Source of the DNA: Mesodorylaimus sp. YZB2_4
Taxonomy: Eukaryota; Nematoda; Enoplea; Dorylaimida; Dorylaimidae
Direction of reading: 5' to 3'
Length of the DNA: 64,000 bases
Assembly: GCA_030248295.1 (NCBI GenBank)
Contig: JASANH010000830.1
Span: forward strand, 1 to 64,000
The first letter of the stretch is position 1. Every line of letters begins with the position of its first letter. Below, piece by piece: positions 1 through 9,559 of the stretch. Both the position numbers and the translations under genes were made by a program. The notes beneath the pieces are model-generated. The model did no database searches. It saw only the letters and a list, made by a program, of their open reading frames with translations, and had not been told where the DNA came from.

Positions 1-3000
1 ATCGAAGAGGAAAAACGGAAGCTGGAGACAGTGCGAACTCAGGCGATCCAGGCGCGGGTACAGGTAATAGCAGAAAAGAACCGTCTCTTTCAGGCTCAGC
101 AGGACCGAGGCCAGTGGCCCTCGCCAGTGGGAAGCCAGCAGACTGCGCTGCCCAGTGGGCCTCGCGATGACGAGTCTGACGCGGGGCTGGAAGACGAACT
201 GGATCGCCCGGTAAAGGTAACCACGGACAGTGCATGGTATCGATGGGAAGAATTTATGCTATCGAAAGACGTGGAATTCTGGCAGGCATTGGTTTCCCTG
301 TTGGCCCCGGGGGTATACCCTCAGGTGGGCGAGGAACTGACGATCGATGCGCTTCGGCAGACGGCACGAGTGGCGGCGGCAACCAAAGCCCAGCGGGAGG
401 CCTCTGCGGCATACGGCCCATTATCAGGTAATATGCAGTTTTATTTCACCCGAACAGTGCAGGAGATGAGCGGGGGCTTCCAGACAGTGTCAGTGACACC
501 ACCTAGGACGCTGTACGTGCGATACTTGGATCCGGACACGGGGGAGCCCTTGGCCAGGGACCCAACAACGAAGCGATTTTTGTTGCCCGAGGCCCAGCCA
601 CCACCGGACGAGTGGTGTCGGGAAGCAGTGGCTGAGGCCGCGGCGTCAGGGTCAGCAATGTCGGCCAGAATGGTAACGACCCGAGTGGCGGACCCGCCGT
701 TGATCGATTTGGGACCTGAGACGGGACCAGGCGGCGCACGAACGGCGAGCGGACGAGGTGGTGGAGGATTGGCGAACGGACCCACGGCAGGAGGGGGCAC
801 GGCACCTCAGCATGGCGAGTCTCCTCGACCCCAGAGTTCAGGGAACCCACGGGGGACAGGTAGCACTCGGAGGGTCACCTTCGGTCAGCAATTGGAAAGA
901 CAAAACGACGATGACGAGGACGTTCCCGTCGAGTATCGGAATTTGACCAAGCGGCAGCTGTGCGAAGAGATAGCGGCCTATCAGTATCAAGCGGACTTGG
1001 CCCAGACGGCGGTCCAGAAGCAAGCGGCCAGTGCGACAGCGCCAGGGGCGCCTGAGCGGACGAGGGATTCCGCGGAATTGGCCAACGCGTTGGCCAGTGT
1101 CATGGCCCCGGTCGCAGCGCAGTTGGCCCAGCTCGCGCCAGAAATCAAGCAGTTGGCCACGGAAGTGAAGTCTTTGGCGTCGCCGCCTAGCAGTAAGGAG
1201 CCCACGGATCAGGCAGGTGAGCGCGATACAGAGTCGGTTGCAGGGGAGGACTTGGTCGATTATGAGCGTCGGCAGGTGCTGAATGCAAAGGCGCCACCAC
1301 CAGGTAAGCTAACGGGTGTCCCGCCGCTCAACTGGAAAGGATCGTGCGTGCAGCTGGCTTTGGCCAAGGGCAAGGCGCCCCAACTGAACATCAAGCCCTA
1401 CTCGGCCGATGTGGACGCCCCCCCGTTAGACGAGTGGTTGAAGAATTTTCATACGAGAATGCGCAAGATGCAAGCGGCGACCGACTTGGAGTTGCTCACG
1501 GTGTTGCCCTTCTATTTGGAGGGGACTGCTAGTCAGTGGTTCGATCAGTACGAAACGGCGCACCCGGATCCGTCGGCCATGACGTGGACGAAAGTGGTGG
1601 ACGACATGTGCGCCCACTTTCAAACGCGGAATAAATCGTATCTGTATGCGGCGTTCCGGCAAACGAAGCCCATGCCAGGTGAGAATTTAAGGGGATACGC
1701 CAACAGGTTGGAGCGTGCGGCCCTGAAAGCGATGCCTGACTATAAGCCGCAGGATCGCGAGTGGCAGCTGGTAGACACGTTTCGAACGCACGTCCCGGCC
1801 GCTCTGCAGGAGGCGTTGAAGGTTCGCTTCACGGATGATGGAAATCCAGTCGTTTTCGAGCAAATCAAGACGTACGCAGCGAACTGGGAGCTGGATGTGT
1901 CATCGAAGGCCACGAGATCTGCGACAACGGCGAAGCCAGTGGCAGTCGCGGCTGCGGTCGCTGTCGAGGAAGACGGGGTATCAGGTATGGAATATAATGC
2001 AGACGTTCACGCGGTTTTAGGACGAGCCCCGACGCACCCGGTGCACTACGGATACCAAGGAGCACCCATGTCGGTCCCGCCAGCAACGCAGAACCCGCCG
2101 CTGGCACGGACGAACGTGGCCCAGTTCCAGGGGAACCGTGGGGGAGGACAACAAAGCGGTAACCAGGGCGCGGCCCGTGGACGGGGAAGGCCGTATGGAT
2201 CACAAGGGAATCTGCATCAGGCGACTTCGGGCAACAATGAACGACAGTATGGTGGCCAGCAGCTATCACAGGACGACGGTCAGTATACTGCAGCAAGGCC
2301 TAGGAGGCCACCGCCAACAGGCATCGGCATCCGTATCTACTCGTGTCCAACCACGGGATTCACGTACGATTCGGCGGTGCAGCCACGGCCGCATATCGAT
2401 TCAGAGAATATCACGTGTAACGAATGTAAGCAGATGGGTCATATCGCGGCGTTGTGTCCGGAGCGACCGCCGTGCGAGGTCATGGGATGCAAACGGACCC
2501 CGGGGCATGGGAATCTGCGGTGCCCCCTGCTGTACCTTAACGATCTGATTGATGCAGGAAACAATCGGCATTCGCAGCAAACGGCGCCGCCGGGGCCGCA
2601 GCCGCAGGAGCCGCGGCAACCTACGCCAGCAACGTATTACTCCAATCGGCAGCCAGCAGGCGCACTTATTCGGCAAGTGGTCATGGACCGGGTATCGACG
2701 CCAGGGGCGGATGAGCAGGTACCGGCTGGGGTACGAGAACATGTGGAGGCTGACGAGCGCGTCCCGTTCGAGCGGCAGCCCCACGAGATCCCGTCCGATG
2801 CGATCCGGCCCCAGTGGGCCTATGGAGACGAAGAGGAAAGACGGCATCACCTCCGTGATGTCGCGCAGGTAAGTCATATGATTTGCTTCCCAGAACGATT
2901 GACGTTAGTCCCTTTGGAGCGACACGCATCGCCAGAGGTGATCATTGGTGTAGACGGCCGAAGGGTGCAGGTGATCCTGGATTCGGGAGCGACAGTGTCG

Positions 3001-6000
3001 CTGGTATCGAGCAGTTTGCTCAAGCAGCTTCATCCCGATTGGACGGAAGAATCGTGTAAACCCTGCCCGGTCAAAGTGCGAACAGTGGATAACCCCAGCC
3101 CAAGGATCTTGGGCACAATGGACCTCGTACTGACCTTTGGTAAGTACTCCGTGTTGCACGAAATTATCGTTTTAAAGGATCCAGAGGGCCTATTGACCAT
3201 GTTGGTGGGGCAGGACCTGCTCCACGCCTATGAGGCCACTATATGCGCGAAAGAGAAGAAAGTTACGTTTCGTTTTGGCAAAACGCCCAACGTTGAAATC
3301 CCGTATGCGAACCATGGTCCAGCCGCACCGATTGGGAATGCCTCGGTGGTTGGTGGCAAAGTGGTGGTCCCGGCCCGCACCTCAAGGATGGTGGAAGTAG
3401 CAGTGGCATTCGCTGTGGCTGATGGCCCCAGGTACGTGGTTCTCGAGCAGAGCCCTCACACGATGGAAGGAATTGAGCTGGTTATTCCTAGGGGGCAGTG
3501 GAACCCGACTGACATGCCTGACGTGTTCAAGGTTCCGGTATACAACCTGGCGAATCAGGATAAGGAGATAGCGGGCATCGTCATGGATGCGTATGCAGCG
3601 GACGAATTCGTCTATAGGCCGGTCGAGCAGGTTGGAGTGTCGATGGTGGCGGGAGTGGCATTGGCGCCGGATGTGCAGGCGGCCGCAGCGGGATTGGAAC
3701 CCAGTGTTCAGAGTCCAGGTAAGACTGAAGCTGCAGGGCAGCCAAATCCAACGTCCAGGGGACCTATGCCAGCAGGGGTGGACTCGACGCCCCCGATCGG
3801 CTCTGCTGAGCATCGGGCTGGTGTTATGGAACGGGTGGTCATTGGAGACTCGTGGACGGAGGAAGAAAAGGCGATGTTGCGTACTACGATCGAACGGAAC
3901 GTAGACGTTTTTGCGTATAGTGATGCTCACCTGACGACTACAAATTTGGTACAGCATCGGATCAACACGGGGACGCACAAACCAGTCAAGCAACCCCATC
4001 GGCGCGTGGCTGCACCGTTGGTCCCATTGGTTAAGGAATGGCTCGAGAACTATCTCAAACTGAACATCATCGAGCCGTCTTATTCGCAGTACGCGTCGCC
4101 AGTGGTCATGGTGAAGAAAAAAGATGGTACGGTACGTTTTTGTATTGACTTTCGGGAGGTGAACAAGCAGACCGCCCAGGATATGTACCCTTTGCCTGTT
4201 ATCCGGGATGTCTTGGACACTCTAAAGGGATCGATGGTCTTTTCAACTTTGGACGCAGCCAGTGGCTACCACCAGATCGCGTTGGACCCGGAAACGGCTG
4301 ATCGGACGGCGTTTTGCACCCAGTTCGGGTTGTATCAATTTAAGACGATGCCCTATGGCGTCATCAACGGCCCCGCTTGTTTTCAGCGCCTGATGGAAAT
4401 GGTATTGAATGGTCTCACGTGGCAAATTTGCATGGCATACATCGATGACGTAATCGTGTTCAGCCCAACGGTGGCGGAGCACTGCAAACATTTAGCGGAA
4501 ATCTTTGATCGGTTTCGGCAGGCGAACCTGAAGCTGCAGGCAAAGAAGTGCTCGTTTGGCCTGGCCGAGGTGCACTACTTGGGGCATCGGGTCAGCAAGG
4601 GTGGTATCGCGCCATTGCCGTCCAAGATAGATGTCATACGTAAGTGGCCCATTCCCCAAACGGCGAAGCAGTTGCATAGCTTTCTAGGCCTAGTGGGCTA
4701 TTACAGGATGTTCATTCCAGCGTTTGCTAGGAGGGCCAAGCCGTTGTATGACCTGATGAATGATGGCCGTCCACCGGCCGAGAGGGAATACTGGGGTCAG
4801 GTGCATACACAAGCGTTTGAGCATTTGAAGCACCTGTTGATCACTGAACCTGTTTTGAGGTATCCCGATTTTCAATACGAATTTGCGGTCACTACGGATG
4901 CAAGTGGCCTCGCGATTGGAGCAGTGCTCGAGCAATACGACGTCAAGGACCCTAACGCACGATGGGTGATCGAATTTGCGTCACGGAAGCTAAAGGATCC
5001 CGAATTGAGGCTCAGTGTGCCGGCGCAGGAGGCACTGGCGATCGTGTGGGCAGTGAATCGATGGAGGCACTACTTGGCACCTGTCAAGTTTGTAGTGTAT
5101 ACGGACCATGCTCAGTTAGTGAAGTGGTTTACTAGGAAAATCAAGGAAGGGCCACTGGGTGAGTTGACGATGGCTTTGCAGAGTTACAATTTCGAGGTGG
5201 TGTACCGGCCCGGGCGAACGAATATCAACGCGGACGTGCTGAGTCGGATCCCGCATATGGATTGCCTCAATGACTTATGGGACGATGCCGGAGCGCAACA
5301 ACGTCTAGCTGATTATTTACGTACAGGTGAGTACACCCTGGGAGATGATGGGATCGTGTTGGACAAAGAGCCCCCGGAGATGGGTCTGCATTGCGAGGCC
5401 CCGATGCGAGAACTGGACCAACCAGTCCAGCCAGTGGCTCGTCGTATTGAAGTCGAGCAGGCCCCGCGGTCGATTCTACTACGTGATGGCCAACCATCGG
5501 CACATTATGGGGCGAAACCTCACTTTTGCGAGACGGTGCAGTGGACTGCGCAGCCCAAGTGGATCGTGTCGGAGAATCGGCTGGACGGCTCGGTGAATAA
5601 TCGATGGCCGCCAAGGACACGTGAGTATCATATCACGAAACTGCCAGGGGTAGTGCCCTTACTGGAGCAAACGTTCGGTGAGGTGTTGCGGCGAAGATAT
5701 CGTATTTCGAAAAAGTGTCCCGATCGTATTAGGCATCGGGTACCTAAGGCGAGCGTGCTATTGGAGTTGCGGGGTCTGGGGCCAACCCTGGACTCGGCTA
5801 CTACATCTGATCCCCACGTTTCAGTCAAACAGACGCGAACCCGTCAAACGGAACTATTGCCCATGGATGAACCGGATGTGCAGATATCGGGCCCAGTACA
5901 GGCACTGGCGGTGGAACCGGAAGGGTCAGGGGCCCCAGCGGAGCTGGAAGCAATCAACACCAGTGTGACTCAGCCCAGTGGTGAGGTATTTCATATTTTG

Positions 6001-7689
6001 CCCCCTGACTTCGATTACCGGGCGGGCATGGTAAGGGCGGGTGAATGTTCATGGCCGACCTCAGGACTGTACCTTGACTTCATGTTACTATTTCGGAATG
6101 CGACCCCACCACGGCGGGCTACGGCGGAAGCGGCGGGGTATGACTTGGCTAGTGCAGTAGACCGGATAATCGAACCTGGCGGCATGGCGGTGTGCAGGAC
6201 TGATTTGCAGCTGCGGTTTCCGAAGGGCTGCTACAGTCGTATTGCCCCTCGCTCGGGACTGGCGGTGCAGCACATGATCTCAGTGGGGGCTGGGGTAATC
6301 GACCCTGACTATCGAGGCGACGTGCGGGTGGTGCTGTTCACTCATGGGGTGGACACCGTCCAGATTACTCGGGGAATGCGAATAGCGCAGTTGATTTTGG
6401 AGCGCCATATGGTGCCCGAGGCACGACAGGTCTGGCAGCAAGATCCCACCGCGCGCGGACACGATGGCTTTGGATCAACGGGAATCTTTCAAGTACAGAC
6501 CAATTTTCTAGATACGTACGTTCCCCCGCAGTCGCAGAATGGCGAGGTAGTCCCCATTTCGGTGGTGGACGCCTCAGTCGCAGTTGCTAAGGTGCGGGCA
6601 TTGTTCCAAGACGATGACGATTTATTTTCGACAAATGGACTGGCAGCGCCCGATTGCGTGTGCATTCGGCAGCAGCATCAGAACCTGGACTTGGCCCCGT
6701 TGCCCCCTATGGTCGACTGGGGACTGGACGCAGCGGTTGTGGCCAGTGTGCAAGGATACGAATCGGTAAGTGAATTTGACTTTGGCGTCCATGCCCCACA
6801 GCAGGACGATCTGCTTTCGCCCGGCGAGTTGCTCCCGAATCGTTCGCAGCTCAAGGAGGCGCAGTACGCCCAGCCGGGATTACGAAGTATTATCGATAAG
6901 TTGCAGGGCAACTTCCCTTTGGCCACGGTATGGGGGCGCTCTAAACGGTTTTTGGAAAGATGGTATGAGTTAGATGGGGACGGGGTGCTCATGAAAATAC
7001 GGCGGTTGCGTAACCCCAGGCGAGATGTGTTGGTGACAGTCGTCCCCGCGCCGTATCGAAAGCTAATTTTCATCGCCCACCATTCCCCTGCGGACCGTAT
7101 TTCAGACCACCCAGGTGCTCACCGTACGTTGGCTGCGTTGGCCGACCACTATTTTTGGGACACGATGGTGCAGGACGTTCAACGTTGGTGCGCAGCCTGC
7201 TTGAAGTGTAAGTTACGCAAGCCAGATCGTGTTAATCGGGTCCCGGCCTTGACGCCAATGCCAGTCCCCGATGGGCCATTTACGCACTGGGCAGTGGATT
7301 CGATGGGACCACTCAAAGAAACCAAGCACGGAAATCGGTATCTGGTCAACTTCATCGACCTGTTTACCAAGTATGTTTATCTGTGTCCAGTCCCAGATAT
7401 CAGGGCGCGTACTGTGGCGAAGACGTTTTTCAACACTGTGTATTTGAAGCACCCGCAAGCGGCATGGTTGCTCTCGGATTGTGGCCCGGAATATCGAAAC
7501 AACATGCTCAAGCATCTGTGCTCGGAGTTGAAGGTAACGAAGAAATTTACGACCCCATGGCACCCGCAGGGTAACGGACAAGTCGAGCGGCTAAACCAAA
7601 AGGTGGGTGATGTCATTGCTTCCCATTTGGATGATGGGGTGGAGGACTGGGATGAAGTAGCCCCACTAGCACAGTGTGCCATTAACTAA
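1..7689 (+). CDS. Gag-Pol polyprotein of the retrotransposon (5' partial; stops inside integrase)
   Basis: The frame is open from base 1; the first ATG is at 31 but the true start is probably upstream. Visible domains: a retrotransposon-Gag region near 1400-1720; a CCHC knuckle at 2416-2457 (C-x2-C-x4-H-x4-C); an aspartic protease with DSGAT at 2980-2994; RT with YIDD at 4438-4449; RNase H with its first aspartate at 4897; a dUTPase with all five motifs between 6136 and 6483; an integrase zinc-binding region near 7060-7210; and a catalytic core with D at 7297, D at 7477 and E at 7585 (DD35E). It ends at TAA 7687-7689, in the core-to-C-terminal region of integrase, and the same frame continues just beyond. 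The polyprotein would make and insert the cDNA copy. As it stands, integrase lacks its C-terminal part. Confidence 0.93.
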   Translation: MEEEKRKLETVRTQAIQARVQVIAEKNRLFQAQQDRGQWPSPVGSQQTALPSGPRDDESDAGLEDELDRPVKVTTDSAWYRWEEFMLSKDVEFWQALVSLLAPGVYPQVGEELTIDALRQTARVAAATKAQREASAAYGPLSGNMQFYFTRTVQEMSGGFQTVSVTPPRTLYVRYLDPDTGEPLARDPTTKRFLLPEAQPPPDEWCREAVAEAAASGSAMSARMVTTRVADPPLIDLGPETGPGGARTASGRGGGGLANGPTAGGGTAPQHGESPRPQSSGNPRGTGSTRRVTFGQQLERQNDDDEDVPVEYRNLTKRQLCEEIAAYQYQADLAQTAVQKQAASATAPGAPERTRDSAELANALASVMAPVAAQLAQLAPEIKQLATEVKSLASPPSSKEPTDQAGERDTESVAGEDLVDYERRQVLNAKAPPPGKLTGVPPLNWKGSCVQLALAKGKAPQLNIKPYSADVDAPPLDEWLKNFHTRMRKMQAATDLELLTVLPFYLEGTASQWFDQYETAHPDPSAMTWTKVVDDMCAHFQTRNKSYLYAAFRQTKPMPGENLRGYANRLERAALKAMPDYKPQDREWQLVDTFRTHVPAALQEALKVRFTDDGNPVVFEQIKTYAANWELDVSSKATRSATTAKPVAVAAAVAVEEDGVSGMEYNADVHAVLGRAPTHPVHYGYQGAPMSVPPATQNPPLARTNVAQFQGNRGGGQQSGNQGAARGRGRPYGSQGNLHQATSGNNERQYGGQQLSQDDGQYTAARPRRPPPTGIGIRIYSCPTTGFTYDSAVQPRPHIDSENITCNECKQMGHIAALCPERPPCEVMGCKRTPGHGNLRCPLLYLNDLIDAGNNRHSQQTAPPGPQPQEPRQPTPATYYSNRQPAGALIRQVVMDRVSTPGADEQVPAGVREHVEADERVPFERQPHEIPSDAIRPQWAYGDEEERRHHLRDVAQVSHMICFPERLTLVPLERHASPEVIIGVDGRRVQVILDSGATVSLVSSSLLKQLHPDWTEESCKPCPVKVRTVDNPSPRILGTMDLVLTFGKYSVLHEIIVLKDPEGLLTMLVGQDLLHAYEATICAKEKKVTFRFGKTPNVEIPYANHGPAAPIGNASVVGGKVVVPARTSRMVEVAVAFAVADGPRYVVLEQSPHTMEGIELVIPRGQWNPTDMPDVFKVPVYNLANQDKEIAGIVMDAYAADEFVYRPVEQVGVSMVAGVALAPDVQAAAAGLEPSVQSPGKTEAAGQPNPTSRGPMPAGVDSTPPIGSAEHRAGVMERVVIGDSWTEEEKAMLRTTIERNVDVFAYSDAHLTTTNLVQHRINTGTHKPVKQPHRRVAAPLVPLVKEWLENYLKLNIIEPSYSQYASPVVMVKKKDGTVRFCIDFREVNKQTAQDMYPLPVIRDVLDTLKGSMVFSTLDAASGYHQIALDPETADRTAFCTQFGLYQFKTMPYGVINGPACFQRLMEMVLNGLTWQICMAYIDDVIVFSPTVAEHCKHLAEIFDRFRQANLKLQAKKCSFGLAEVHYLGHRVSKGGIAPLPSKIDVIRKWPIPQTAKQLHSFLGLVGYYRMFIPAFARRAKPLYDLMNDGRPPAEREYWGQVHTQAFEHLKHLLITEPVLRYPDFQYEFAVTTDASGLAIGAVLEQYDVKDPNARWVIEFASRKLKDPELRLSVPAQEALAIVWAVNRWRHYLAPVKFVVYTDHAQLVKWFTRKIKEGPLGELTMALQSYNFEVVYRPGRTNINADVLSRIPHMDCLNDLWDDAGAQQRLADYLRTGEYTLGDDGIVLDKEPPEMGLHCEAPMRELDQPVQPVARRIEVEQAPRSILLRDGQPSAHYGAKPHFCETVQWTAQPKWIVSENRLDGSVNNRWPPRTREYHITKLPGVVPLLEQTFGEVLRRRYRISKKCPDRIRHRVPKASVLLELRGLGPTLDSATTSDPHVSVKQTRTRQTELLPMDEPDVQISGPVQALAVEPEGSGAPAELEAINTSVTQPSGEVFHILPPDFDYRAGMVRAGECSWPTSGLYLDFMLLFRNATPPRRATAEAAGYDLASAVDRIIEPGGMAVCRTDLQLRFPKGCYSRIAPRSGLAVQHMISVGAGVIDPDYRGDVRVVLFTHGVDTVQITRGMRIAQLILERHMVPEARQVWQQDPTARGHDGFGSTGIFQVQTNFLDTYVPPQSQNGEVVPISVVDASVAVAKVRALFQDDDDLFSTNGLAAPDCVCIRQQHQNLDLAPLPPMVDWGLDAAVVASVQGYESVSEFDFGVHAPQQDDLLSPGELLPNRSQLKEAQYAQPGLRSIIDKLQGNFPLATVWGRSKRFLERWYELDGDGVLMKIRRLRNPRRDVLVTVVPAPYRKLIFIAHHSPADRISDHPGAHRTLAALADHYFWDTMVQDVQRWCAACLKCKLRKPDRVNRVPALTPMPVPDGPFTHWAVDSMGPLKETKHGNRYLVNFIDLFTKYVYLCPVPDIRARTVAKTFFNTVYLKHPQAAWLLSDCGPEYRNNMLKHLCSELKVTKKFTTPWHPQGNGQVERLNQKVGDVIASHLDDGVEDWDEVAPLAQCAIN

Positions 7690-9510
7690 GCGTATTCGGA
7701 GCCTTTGGGCATGTCCCCGTACGAAGCCGCGTTTGGAGTAAAACCGACGAAGGAATTGGATGAACTGCTGGGGCAGCCAATCACGCCCGCGCGGCAGACC
7801 AAAGGCACAACGGAAGCTAAGGCATTTTTGGAAGAGCGGAGGCAGCGATTGGAACAAGTTCGTATCAAACTACGGGAACGCCTGAAAAAGGCCAAAGCTA
7901 AAATGGCCGCGGACCACAACAGGTATCGCGCGGGTAAGTTCCGATTTGCAGTGGGCGATTTCGTGGTCCGAAGGAATCATTCTAAGGACCTCAACAAATT
8001 TCGTAACCGTTTTGTGGGCCTTTACAGAATCGTGCAGGTTGTGGATTCATCATCTGTGGCGTTCATCGTCCCTTGTGTGTCACCAGGGGACGCGCCTAAG
8101 CCAGTCAATTTTGCGGATTTAGCAATCTATCACCCGGAAGTATCGACGGGGGCGGATAATGAAAATGAAGTACTGGATCAGTTTCAGTTCGCCGACAGTC
8201 AGGAGCAAGACGGGGCCGAGCAGCAACCGAATGATGAGTATGACGGGGTGACCCAGCGTCGAGGGCCAGGGGCCTTAGACCCAGTCCAGGAGCCAGCGGA
8301 ACCGCAATCGACGCAGCCGCAATCGGAGATCACCACATGTTCGGACAGCGTGCAGCAGGCAGAGCGGTTCTTGGTCAATCCCCCCGAATCAATTCGCAAT
8401 GGTATCGACGAGCAATGGGCCGAGAAGTATGAACGGGGACGGGTCCTGGGCCAGCAGCTGGGTATGCAGCTGTGCCCCTTCAATGGGTCCTATCATGGGC
8501 CCCTGCAGGATGGAAGGTGCCCACGGCATGATGTGCCCTTGTTACAGGTACCGCCGCTAGACAAGGATCCGCCAAAGCACTCGACCAATCCGCTGAACCA
8601 GCTCCCTTTCGCTCCTCCGCAGTCGGAACGGAAGCCTGCCACCAATGGTAGCACGGCGTGGCCAAAGGAGGCTGAAACACTGCCGTTCGCGGGTGTGGAG
8701 CATTCGGACACCACCCCCTCGCAAAAAATCACGACCGATTTTGGAACTGGAGAAACGACACTATCAGGTCCAGAGGGCCCTCAACTGGATACGGTGGCCA
8801 GGGGCCCAATGAGGACGAATGGAGCCGAAACTGTCGATCGATCATCAACTCAAGGAGTCTCGGGCGAGCGGTCGTCTCAGGGAGCGGCCTCGGATGTGGA
8901 TTCTGATGGGCAAACCTGGGACTCGGCATCGGAGTCGGGGGCAAGCATTCAAGGACTAAGGCGTAGTGCGCGTCTGAAAGAGAAGGTGGCCCGCGCGCAT
9001 CGGCCGGAATCGGATACTATTTCGCGACGAAGTTCGACGGTGCCCTCAAGGGTATCAACCAAGCGACACGGCACTGAGCTCATGGTGGGGCAGAAAGTGC
9101 ATTGGAAACGGGCTCGAGCCAGCGCGACATGTCTCACGGAGGAAGAAGCCACGCCGGGACGGCTGGTTTGGGCATTCTATAACCAGCACAAACCGTCGTG
9201 GCCGGCCATGATCCTGGACCCAGACGATCAAAGGGCGCAAGTTTTCAAGTTGCGTGCTATCGGCATGCCCGCATTTCAACGCCCGGTCGTCTTCTTCGCA
9301 GACAATGAACGGGTGGCCGCCCTGTATCTGCGCAACTTGTACGACTACGAACGGTATCGTAACCAATTCGAGACGAACACGAAAGGCGTCCAGCGGGCAA
9401 TCACGGAAGCGGACAAGAAATTGGCGCACCGTCGGGCTAGCGCAGCAGACCCGAATTTGGAGTCGTCGGCCCCATCCACGGTGACCGACGATGTGGTGTC
9501 GCAAGAGTAA
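7690..9510 (+). pseudogene. Continuation of Pol after the in-frame stop: integrase C-terminus, linker and PWWP-like domain
   Basis: This segment is in the same frame as the upstream polyprotein and runs without a stop from 7690 to TAA 9508-9510; the first ATG inside it is at 7711. It opens with the end of the integrase core. At about 7930-8145 there is a GPY/F-like integrase C-terminal region (VGDFVVRR, then FVGLYRIVQVV). A long low-complexity linker rich in Gln, Ser and Pro follows (about 8150-9080). The last part, about 9154-9425, matches the PWWP layout: GRLVWAFY, then PSWPAMIL, then a VVFF strand, NLYDYERY, and a helix with QRAITEADKK. PWWP domains read methylated histone H3 tails and bind DNA. 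Whether this part is translated (readthrough, or from an undamaged sister copy) cannot be seen here. Confidence 0.75.
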
Positions 9511-9547
9511 CACGGTAACGTACGGATGGGGAGGCCAAGGGGGCCCA

Positions 9548-9559
9548 ATGGGGGGGAAG
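9548..9559 (+). other. Polypurine tract (plus-strand primer site)
   Basis: A purine run with seven consecutive Gs lies directly before the TG that starts the probable 3' LTR and 38 bases after the Pol stop codon. That is the usual place for an LTR-retrotransposon polypurine tract, where plus-strand DNA synthesis starts. The call rests on position and composition. Confidence 0.65.
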
